A stretch of DNA of 64,000 nt, taken from positions 28,629,636 through 28,693,635 of the forward strand of contig JACGWO010000002.1 in assembly GCA_034509735.1 (NCBI GenBank). Reading direction: 5' to 3'. How positions within the stretch are numbered: the first letter of the stretch is position 1; every line of letters starts with the position of its first letter. The notes under the pieces are model-generated. The model ran no database searches. It was not told the DNA's origin and worked only from the letters and a program-made list of their open reading frames with translations. This stretch comes from Sesamum alatum (taxonomy: Eukaryota; Streptophyta; Magnoliopsida; Lamiales; Pedaliaceae). The position numbers were made by a program, and so were the translations under genes. Below are positions 22,603 to 32,338 of the stretch, in pieces.

Positions 22603-23582
22603 ATGTCTAAGAACCCATTAACCATGATACTTGAGACTAACAAATTCAACGGAACGAACTACTCGGACTGGCTGAGAAACCTGAGGATTGTTCTCGGTTT
22701 CAAGGCTACGTCTTGGACGAGCCGCCACCGAGCGACTTACCGAAGGGGTCCACGCCTGAAGAACGTTTGACGTTCGAGAAATGGCATGAGGACAACCGGA
22801 AAGTATGCAGTATCATATTGGCTTCGATGTCTAACGACATCCAGAAGCAGTATGAGAGGCTAGACAACATCTCCGCCATAATGCTCCGCATGAACGAGGT
22901 TTATGCGGTTCCGGATAGGCATATTAGATATGCCGCCACAAAAGCATTCTTTGGCACCAAGTTTGCTGAAGGAGCGTTTGTACAAAATCATAGGCTTAAG
23001 ATGCTCTCCCTAGTGGAGAAACTCGAGGACCTTAAAGCTGGGCTTAACAATGACACGTACATTGACGTGATCCTCCAGTCGCTTCCTCCATCCTATGACC
23101 CATTTGTTGTAAACTACAACATGAACGAACTTGAGAAGTCTATTCATGAGTTGATCAACATGCTGGTCCAATACGAGGCAACGACCCACAAGTCAGCGCC
23201 GGTGGTATTGATAGGAGAGGCTTCGACCTCCAAGGCGAATGGCAAGAGGGCCGAGCGTCCCTGTTGCTCTGGTTAGACCGATCAAAGGGAAAGGGAACGC
23301 CCATGGTTCTCAGCGATCCAAGGCAAATGATGTCTGCATGCATTGCCAAGGGAAAGGGCATTGGAAGAGGGAGTGCCCACAACTCCTCTCCAATCTAGGT
23401 ATGTTTGTGTTCAATGGTATAATTGGATTATGACCGCGAAACACAAACGAAAACGTGATGATCATAATAATGCACAGATATGGCATGCAAGGTTAGGTCA
23501 TATCTCTAAGGATAGGATAAGAAGGTTGGTGGACTCAAAGAGTCTAGTAATAGACGATTTGGCCAACCTACCGACCTGCATG
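22603..23582 (+). pseudogene. Copia gag fragment C, protease deleted
   Basis: The gag start codon is at 22603 (MSKNPLTMIL), with a frameshift near 22698, then a long open gag stretch to about 23276. A CCHC knuckle (CMHCQGKGHWKRECP) follows in another frame at about 23337-23381. The sequence then jumps directly to the pre-integrase domain (WHARLGHISKDRIRRL, about 23481-23530); the protease region is deleted. It ends at 23582 where diverged LTR sequence begins. Confidence 0.88.
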
Positions 23583-24098
23583 TGATTACCATGATTCCTC
23601 AAATCCGAGGACTAATCTCATACTATTGAAGCCGGGAATGCCAGTCATACCGACAAATCCTCTAAGGCTTCCATATGACGATTACCGCGAGTCAGTTCAG
23701 TCAGCTAACACCCTTGTCAACTAACCCACTAATACTGCATAGATGTCCAACGTTTGTCGCCGATGAAACACGACACTCATCAAATGAATGTAATCCTTAG
23801 TGCAAGTCTCTATAGGACCCTCGAGGTCCTCGATTTGGAACATTTCAGACCAACCCTCAGAAGTTTGTTTCATAGCTATCATCCAATGCGCAGCTCAACA
23901 ACGTGGGTTATCCAATTGGTCTGTGGGCATTTGTTGTGAAGTTAAAACGCCATTTAACGTAATTAATAAGAACAAAAACACATGGTCCCAAGGATGAATA
24001 CTTACTATATTCATCAAGTCAATATTACTCTAATAAAGATTGTTAAATAGTACCCAAAATCATCAATCCAATCGGCTTTCTGGTAAACTATTCTAACA
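23583..24098 (-). repeat. Diverged copia LTR fragment
   Basis: The minus strand starts TGTTAGAATAGTTTACC at 24098 and covers only the first ~0.5 kb of a U3-like region. It shares the order of LTR motifs with the main family (GGGAATGCCAGTCATACC, CTAACCCACTAA, AGTGCAAGTCTC) but is much more diverged. The rest of the LTR is lost at 23583. Confidence 0.75.
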
Positions 24099-24482
24099 AC
24101 ATCTATCATGAGTAGCGACTAATGAAACCCCCAAGATCCGTGCCAGGCTCTGTTTTCCGTTCTCTTACATACACTTGTTGATCACCATAGTGGACTTATA
24201 GAAGTTTATCACCTGTCCCGAGGCCTCCGCATACCTCTCCAAGACGTGTCCCATTGCTCTCAACTGGTCCTCCTTTGCCTTGCAGAAAACTAACGTGTCA
24301 ACAGCCAACAGCAAATGGGACACCCTAGGTACACTCACCGCCGCCACCACCCCGACAATACGCCCTACCCATTCCGCCTCTTGAATCAAACACAAAAGTG
24401 CCTCTACACAGAAGGTAAATAAATATGGAGGCAAGGGGTCACCGTGGCAGATGCCACGCTTCGGCGAAAATAGCAATTTCAC
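24099..24482 (-). pseudogene. LINE reverse transcriptase fragment (inverted)
   Basis: The minus-strand frame 24482-24165 matches the palm of plant L1-type RT: PKRGICHGDPLPPYLF, then VSHLLLAVDTLVF, then ASGQVINFYKS. In intact family members the middle motif contains the catalytic F/YADD; here it reads LAVD, so it is inactive. Past a stop the similarity continues (ARILGVSLV, HDR) down to 24099, where the copia LTR cuts it. It is oriented opposite to the adjoining LINE 3' part. Confidence 0.82.
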
Positions 24483-25525
24483 TTATTAAAGAGCCTGTTT
24501 TTCGGAACTTAGGAAATGGAAAAACTATTAAATTTTGGAAAGAAAATAGTTAGGTTATTTCACTATGTTCGAAGGTATAGAGAATGCACCAATGTTTAGA
24601 CATAATACAAAAGTGGCACAATTCATCAAATACGATTCTAAGACATGGAAAACACAACTCCTAAATTAAATTTTACCTAAGTCAATGTACCTGCTTGTCC
24701 AAAGTATATCTATTCATAGGGGAATTTTTCAAGATTCAGTTTATGGGCATGGTCTAGTGATGGAAAATTTTCAAGTGAAAGTGCTTATGAATGGTTACTT
24801 CATACCTCAAGATCCATGATGATGCTAACTACCTTAGAGAACTTCATGGAAAATTCCAACTCTCCTCAAAAGTAAAATTTTCATTTGGCTTGCTGCTAAT
24901 AATGCTCTTCCTATAAGGGGCTTATTAAAAAGCGCATCATTAGTATGAAATCTGTAGTTTTTGCAATGAGGAATAAGGAACTACTATTTTGTTTTTATTC
25001 AGTGAGTGTAATTTCTTTTTTCTATTTACTAGTATCTTGAATAATTTTCATCTTTCGTCAACTAATGTTATCTGGTTATATGAATTAAGTAGATACTTTC
25101 CAATATTTATTTGTTTCCCATTGAATACGAAGTATTTGAAAAGAAATGAAATGCTTTTTGAAAGAAAATAGATTGATTTTAAGTAAACTATTAACTACAT
25201 TTACACTTTATCTAAACAATTGTAAAATCCAAAACCATTGAAAAAGACATTTCCAATAAGTGTTAAATGGATTCCACCTCCCACAAACTTCTACAAACTT
25301 GATATTGATGGGTTTTCGAAAGGAAATCCAAGTGATGTAGGGATTGGAGATATTATAAGAGCTTGTCAAGGTAACTTTGTATCAGCTTTTGCTTTTAGAA
25401 TTGGCATTAAAACTAATAATGCTGCAGAATTATGGGTATCCTGGAAGGGGCTGCAATATGCTAAATCTTTAGCTATTGCAAACTTTTATCCATATAGGTT
25501 CAATGTTCTTGCTTCATTTCTTTGA
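24483..25525 (+). pseudogene. LINE zf-RVT and RNase H remnant
   Basis: Plus-strand frames show the typical sequence downstream of plant LINE RT. GNGKTIKFWKEN is near 24516, LWAWSSDGKFSSESAYEWL near 24745, and KIFIWLAANNALPIRGLL near 24870 (zf-RVT-like). An RNase H-like domain lies at about 25238-25480 (KLDIDGFSKGNP ... NNAAELWVSWKGLQYA). Frames are interrupted by stops and indels. Together with 24099-24482 it forms one LINE copy with its 5' part inverted. Confidence 0.8.
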
Positions 25526-26574
25526 TAGACATCAATATCTTCACAAGAAAATGCTTCTGTTGGGATACTTAATGATGTATATGAGTTGTTCTTCCTTTTG
25601 CCAATACTTTATCGATTACGATAGCCAAACTTCAGTTTCTCATTTTATTAGTACAATATGTAATAAAACAATTGGCTTAAATAAATGCACTTCTATTCTG
25701 ATAACATTCTATAGAAATATATTCCTTAACATTAAAAATTTGCATGCCGTATTCACTAATTATTACATTTCATGATTTTTCGCTAAATTAAAGACTAAAT
25801 TATATTGACACCTCTAGAGGTTCCAAATACAAAAATACCCCATGCCTTTACAAAATTACAGATATATCCGTAAAGGGATATTTAATTAAGAATATGTGGT
25901 GTACTTACTATTGAATAGCTCGCACATATTATTCCATGTCCCACATGGAAAGTTTAATTAAGTTTTAAATGCTTAATAAAGAATTATCCAACTTAAAGTT
26001 TAAAACAAAAATTAGAGGGAATAATTAAGAAAATGTGGGAATTTATATATATATATATTGTTTAATATATAAAGTCACTTGGCACTTGCACGTTTATCTA
26101 AAAGTTGTAAATAATAAATAGCATTTTGCTGAAAGAAGATGTCTTTTCTGGAAAAGCTATAAAAGTTGTAACTTTAAAGTTTCTTTCCAAAAGCATATGT
26201 TCCAGAAAAGTTGTTTTTCTGAAGTGTTGCAACTTTTGAAATCAAGATGTATATTGAAGAGGTGTATATTTTCCGAAAAGAAAAGACACAAAGACATCTA
26301 TAAATACATGTTTCAAGAGCCGAATTTAATTACTTCAATTTAATCACTTGATATTTTACTTTTCTGAGTTGTTCTTGAAAAGAGGCTTCCGGAATTGCTG
26401 TCTGATAAGCCTCGGTTGGTTTTGTCGTATCCTAAAAGTGAGTTTGCGTAACGAGGTAGCAACCATATAGTGCGGCAAATTTCAGTTTAAGAATAATGAA
26501 ATCACACTTCAAAACTTCTTCAGAATTCATATATAGCCAACATTCTTAAGTGAAATTTTTACTCTATTATTGAT
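25526..26574. other. AT-rich stretch without a gene
   Basis: I find no coding sequence here. Much of 25940-26570 probably belongs to the 5' end of copia E, since gag starts at 26575. TGTCCCACATGG at 25938 looks like a plant LTR start, but I see no PBS or matching 3' LTR, so I do not call an LTR. Confidence 0.4.
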
Positions 26575-27197
26575 ATGGAGTCTGGTTCGAGTACTGGTAT
26601 CAAGATGATGAATCAAGATTTTGTGAAGCTGAATTATTTTGGTGGAACAAACTATCCTCACTGGAAGGACAAGATGACGTTCTTGCTAACTTTCCTAAAT
26701 ATCGCTTATGTACTGGACATTAATCAACCCACTATAGAACCAAAAGAAGCTAATTCTGATCAAGTCGAGGCAGCCCGTGTCAAACGAGAAGAAGATGAAT
26801 TACTATGTCGCGGCCATATTTTGAATAATTAGTTTGGTCATTTGTTTGACTTGGATTAATCAATCAAGTCACCGTTGGAAATCTGGAATGCTTTGGAGCA
26901 GAAATGCAATAACGGAAAGCAAGACACATATACATTTATTACTACTTTGAATTCGCTATGTGTGATGGTTCTTCTATTATGGATCAAGTGCATGAGATGC
27001 ATATTTATGTTTTTAAACTTAAAATTTAAAGATTGAAATTCCAGAAGCAATACAAGTATGGGCAATTATTGCCGAACTTCCTCTAAGTTGGAACACCTAC
27101 AAAAAGAAGTTGTTGCATTCTACAGAAGATTTTTTTGTTGATCAATTACTGAAACATCTATGAATTGAAGAGGAAACTCGAATTCGTGATAAGATGC
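26575..27197 (+). pseudogene. Copia E gag, first part
   Basis: The start codon at 26575 opens an 85-residue frame resembling copia gag (KLNYFGGTNYPHWKDKMTFL). After a stop at 26830 the similarity continues in shifting frames (SPLEIWNALEQKCNN, LPLSWNTYKKKL). It is then split at 27197 by a solo LTR and resumes at 28104. This is a different and older copia family from units A-D. Confidence 0.82.
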
Positions 27198-28103
27198 AGT
27201 AAACAAATTTTTGTGTTCCTCCATTCATCGAAACTAGAAAATATTAAAATAAATTCTTTAAATTTGATTAAACATTTGTGGGTACAAAATCTCTATTTCA
27301 AACCTCTGATTCTTCACTTTAAGAACATGATCCTTGATTTCGGCAACTTCGAAGGTGAAACTCGATGCTTGATCTCCTTCAATGTTGACTTTGAATTTGA
27401 ATAACATTAATTCAGGGGTCTTCCGACGTATTCCCGAATTAAACGCTATAAACTTGGAATCTTTGACTTGAACAACTTGAATATTTCTTGGTGGATTTGA
27501 AGCTTTGATCTTCCGCCAATGCTTCTTGATAACGTATATTCTCGGGTCTTTTTACTTCTTCTCGAATCAAACGTTGACTATGGATGACTTTCACGACAAA
27601 CGCCTTATTCTTGCCTTGAACGCCATAGATCTTCCTCGATTTGCGCTTGAGAGGATTTTGGACTTCTTGAATACTCTCTTGTTTGTATCTTCAATCATGT
27701 GTGTGTGTTGTGTGTGTGTATTGAATGAGTTTCGAGTACCCCTTTATATAGTTGTCAAATAGGTAGAGTTGTGGTGAACTTGAACACCATTTTGTATTAT
27801 CACTTTATTTTAATTTAAAGAGATGAATACATTAAATATTTGGGAAGACATTATTGGTCAACTTTGACATTATCTCTCTAATATTTATCTTGACTTGATT
27901 GGTCGAAACACTTCAGCTTGACACTTATCGGTCGTTGATTTGATGATAAAATATATACTAAAATATTAATTAAATTAACTATTTATGTTTATAATTAATT
28001 TAGTAAATTCCAAAATATAAATAGGAAAGAGAATATAATCAATAAATAATATATATTTTTCACTTATCGTCATTTAATTGGGTACAAAATTAATTTGCCT
28101 ACA
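27198..28103 (-). repeat. Solo LTR of gypsy family G in copia E
   Basis: This 906-bp insertion is flanked by a perfect 5-bp duplication GATGC (27193-27197 and 28104-28108). It matches the LTR of element G (63729-64000 and 29586-30383). On the minus strand it begins TGTAGGC at 28103; its last bases have drifted from CA. The gag frame of E continues on both sides. No internal sequence remains, so it is a solo LTR formed by LTR-LTR recombination. Confidence 0.88.
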
Positions 28104-29585
28104 GATGCATCAAGTGCAACCAAGTTCAAAAGTGAACTATTTTCAGAGAAGAACAAGAATACCAATCCAAATAGAGCGGGAAAGAAAAGAAATTCTTTTA
28201 ATGGTCAACAAAATGCATGTCACGTATTACAATTGTAGAAAAAAAGGCATATCAAGAAAGATTATCGTTTCAGAAAGAAGCAAAAGAAAGAAGGAATACC
28301 TAATGTTCAAGTGGTTGAAACCAATGTTGAAGAAATTATTGCAATGATTCAAACTTGCACATTGGTATGGTCACTGAATTGAATATGGCGGCAACAATTA
28401 AGTCATTTGACTGGTTATATGATTCCGGAGCTACCATTTATGTTTGTAATGATAAGAATCAATTCAAGTGCTATGAAGATGGTGCAGAAGGGCAACAAAT
28501 TCTGATGGGAAATGCTAATACAACAAAAGTTCTCGGCAAAGGAAATGTTGAAATGCAATTTACTTCTGGAAAGAAGCTGTTGTTGACCAACGTTCTTCAC
28601 GTTCCAGAAATTCGCAATAATCTGGTGTCTGTTGCTATCTTGTCCAAGAAAGGTTTGAAAACTGTCATCGAGGTTGATAAGCTAGTTGTGACTAAAAATG
28701 GACAGTTTATTGGAAAGGGATACTATTATGATGGAATGTTCAAACTATGTACTGCTATGAATGCTATGAATAAGATTAACAATTCTGCTTATTTTCTAGA
28801 GTGTTCTTTACCGTCTTTATGGCATAGAAGATTAGGTCATGTGAATTTTCCTTATGTAAATGTTATGTATAAGCATGGTTAATTACCTACGATAAACAAG
28901 AAAATGAAAAATGCAAAATATGTCCTCAAGAAAAAAATGTGTAAGAAACCTTTTGCAAAGGCTGAAAGGAATACTACTTTACTAGAACTTGTGCATATTT
29001 ATATATGTGAATTAAATGGTATCCTAACTCGTGGAGGAAATAGATATTTTATAGCATTTATTGATGATTATTCTCATTTTATATATGTTTATTTAATAAA
29101 ACATAAAGATGAGGCTTTTGATAAATTTAAATCATACAAGCCAATCGTTGAAAATCAAAAGGAAGAAAATAAAAAATCTTTGAAGTGATCGAGGAGGAGA
29201 AGTTTTTCTAATGATTTTTCCTCTTATTGTAAAGATAATGGGATCGTACATCAAAGTAGTGCACCATATACTCAACTTGCTTGGATTTTTATAGAGTTTA
29301 TGATCCTAAGAGAACAAAATTAGGACCAAGAGCTATAAAATGTGTATTTGTGGGTTATTCTCAAAATTCAAAAGCATATAGACTTAGAATTCTTTGAAAA
29401 TAAATTCACTGGAGATTCTATTGTTCTGTCTACTCAAGCACCAATAGTAGATCCTAATTCTGAAACTAGCAATAAAAGGGGATTGGTTGACGCTCCCCTT
29501 GAACTTAGAAGGAGCCAAAGATCAGGAAAAGCAAAGAAATCAGATCCTAATTTCTTATACTTCATTGTTGAAGGTGGTAGAATGT
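28104..29585 (+). pseudogene. Copia E gag end, protease and integrase remnant
   Basis: The sequence continues E gag, with a degenerate CCHC knuckle near 28220-28270. An open frame (28355-28882) follows with the protease (DWLYDSGATIYVCND), a core region and the pre-integrase domain (SLWHRRLGHVNFP). Integrase follows at 28904-29188 (FIAFIDDYSHFIYVYLIKHK) and then SDRGGEF-like sequence with frameshifts. A deletion removes the part after APYTQ; a C-terminal integrase piece (VFVGYSQNSKAYRL, LELRRSQRS) remains to about 29580. It is cut by the gypsy LTR at 29586. RT and RNase H are absent. Confidence 0.85.
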
Positions 29586-30383
29586 TTGATTTCGGCAACT
29601 TTGGAGGTAAAACTTGGCGTTTGATCTCCTTCGACGTTGACTCTGACTTTGAATAATGTTAATCCGGGGGTCATTGACTTGTTCCCGAATTTAACGCTAT
29701 AAATTTGAAAGATTTGACTTGAATTTGAAATGTTTCTTGGTGGATTTGAGACGTGGATCTTCCGCCAAGATGGACTTTTGTCTTGATAACGTTAATTTGC
29801 CGGTCTTCGGACTTCTTGTCAAATTAAACGTTGATTTTAGACTATTTCCACGATGAACGCCTTGAATCTTGCCTAGAACGCGGTGGATCTTCCTTGATTT
29901 GCGCTTGAGAGGATTTCGGGACTTCTTGAATGCTCTCTGGCTTGTATCATCAATTGTATGTGTGTGTCTTGAATGAGTTCCAATGACCCATTTATATAGC
30001 TGTCAAAGAGGTAGAATTGAGGTGAATTTGAACACTTATTTTTTCTTATCTCTTTATTTTAATTTAAAGAGATAAATACATTAATTATTTGGGAAGACAT
30101 GATTGGTCAATTTTGATATTATCTCTTTAATTTTTGTATTTTTCAAAGAGATAATGTAAAAAATATTTGTCTTGATTTGATTGGCCGAGACACCTCAATT
30201 GCCACTTGTCGGCCATTGATTTGATGACAAAATATATATTAAAATATCAATTAAATTAACTATTTATATTTGAAATTAATTTAGTAACTTTCAAAATATA
30301 AATAAAAAATTATTATAATCGATAAATAATATATATTTTTCACTTGTCGTCATTTGATTGGGGGCAAAACTAATTTGTCTAAA
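29586..30383 (-). repeat. 3' LTR of gypsy G, truncated
   Basis: About 800 bp match the solo LTR at 27198-28103. The start on the minus strand (30383) follows a polypurine tract, as expected for a 3' LTR. The last ~130 bases are missing at 29586, where copia E sequence begins, so no TSD can be read. Confidence 0.83.
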
Positions 30384-30385
30384 AA

Positions 30386-30394
30386 TGCCCCCTC
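30386..30394 (-). other. Polypurine tract of gypsy G
   Basis: GAGGGGGCA on the minus strand lies two bases before the LTR start. This position and composition are typical of plant gypsy polypurine tracts, and it identifies the LTR at 29586-30383 as a 3' LTR. Confidence 0.75.
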
Positions 30395-30397
30395 GAG

Positions 30398-32338
30398 ACT
30401 CGTTCATGAATATATGTTTGAAAATATAATTTTTGAAGTGAATGAGTCGCGAAAATATGAATTAAATTTGAATGGGCCGTTTCATCATAAACTTGCTCAA
30501 ACCCAAATTTACTTTCTTTTGAATATGGATATGGGGCCATATTTATTTTTTTCACAATGAGCCCAAAACCAACGAGCCAATCAGTTTTTAGCCTCATTTT
30601 CCCATCTCCTGATTTTCTTTTGCATAAGGTAAGTGGGGTTTTTTTTTTCTTTGTCTTTTGGCCCATAACTTGCCGCTTCTTTTTTTCTTCTTCTTCAGAC
30701 GGATGAATAACAGTAACGATTCCTTTTCTCTGTAAGTTCGGAGTGGTGACTTCGGCGAATAAGGAGTCCATGGACAAGTTAATTAATGAGCAATTGAATC
30801 GCGCACCTCTGCGCAATTTTGGCGACTTTCAGATTGTCAAACTTTTAATCGAACTATAACTCAAAATCCTAATTCTTTCGAATTAAAACACTTCACTTGA
30901 ACATGTATATAAGAGCTTCGCTGGTCGTTGATCGGCATTGTGGAAACCGACTGTTGGGAGAATTTTGGTATGCTTCATTGGTCAAATATTTTTTTTTATC
31001 TCAGTTTTCTGATACGCACATCAAGTGTTCGCTTTAATGCTTCTATGAGCTGATGTTGAAAATCTTCTCTTTTTGCAGATTACACGCTATTCATCGTGGC
31101 TTTGCAGCGTGCGTTCACTGATTCGAATTGCCGAGTTTTTTTTAGTTTTGATTCTACATCCACAACAATCGATTTTGCCAAATCGTATCAATAATTTTTG
31201 GAGCAGTTACTGAGGTAATCTCTAAACGATTTCTAGAACTACACGAGTCTCGTCGACAACTTCGTTAAAGGTACTTTGTGATATCCCTTCTTTTTTTTAG
31301 TATCAGATTCCGTATATGAGAGAGTTTTTTTTTAATACTCGAACTTCCCACGAGTCACGTCTCAATATGAAATACACAACAACCATCACCAAATACAGGA
31401 ACCAACTAGAAACAATTGTTTTGTCCTTATGCACCATGTCCTTGTGTTCATTTCCAGCCTTGCATTAACTAATTTCACACATCAGTCCAGCCCGACATCT
31501 ATCACCCTCACACTGTCAAAGTTCTAACTTCGACAACACTCATTCCCTGCCTGTACTTAGTCTTCGGAGAATCTAAAGTTCAGCCAACTCCACCACACTA
31601 CAAAAGCATCAAACACCTCTCTCTTCCTCTGTGAATTTGTATATACATATACAAATAAACTACAATCTTATTTGTGGGTTTTCCCCAAGTGAGTGAGTTC
31701 GTGTGTTCTGTTTGTCATCCTCAGATCCTGAAAAAGTTTTTTTTTCAATTCTTGGAATGGGTTTTTTTTAGAGAAAGGGGTTGCCTCCCAGGAAACCCCC
31801 AAATATTTAATGTGTATATATCCAATTAGTGATGGGTGATCTTAATCAAGATGCAATGATAAATCAATAGTTCTTTTGAAGTAGTGTTTTGGCTTTCATC
31901 CAGAAGAGCTGAACACCGGACAACATGCCTCAAACAAACAGACAAAAGAATTATATAAGTGAAATATATTCTTTGTGTTTCCTTTTTTTTCTGTAATTCC
32001 TTGCTTCTGATAAGATAGAAACTTCTCCATTCTCGATGATTTTTTAGTGCATTTAATGCATAATTTGGCCAAGCATATAAAAAGGTGTCGATACTTAGAA
32101 ACCTTCACTTTCCGATTTGGGTAGGCTATTGAATTCCAAACCTTTTACCGATCTTAGGTAGTGCTACTCCACAATCTATGCAAAGAAACTTGGTTCTTAA
32201 ATGCATGGCCTTGAATTATCTCCTTTGTGAATCCATGTATTTTTTTAACTTCGATTTTTATTTGAGTTTCTTTCTTTTTTTTTTCTTTTTTTAAAGAAAA
32301 ACTCAGTTAAATTCTTTCTTGTTTTAATAGTTTGAAAC
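30398..32338 (+). promoter_or_regulatory. Region upstream of PMD gene, possible promoter and 5' UTR
   Basis: I see no convincing coding sequence. In the plus direction there is TATATAAG at 30905-30912. Plausible splice signals follow: a GTATGC donor near 30966 with a TTTTTGCAG acceptor ending at 31079, and a GTACTT donor near 31270 with a TTTTAATAG acceptor just before 32331, eight bases ahead of the PMD start codon. This gives a possible gene with two 5' UTR introns. All of it is inferred from sequence signals. A 145-residue minus-strand frame (30379-30816) resembles nothing I recognise. Confidence 0.4.

Noticed and set aside
25938..26574. 5' LTR of copia E starting TGTCCCACATGG
   Set aside because: No PBS next to a CA end, no second LTR to compare and no TSD could be found.
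30379..30816. 145-residue minus-strand frame next to the gypsy polypurine tract
   Set aside because: No recognisable domain, Lys-rich low complexity in part, and it runs into the polypurine tract; most likely untranslated.
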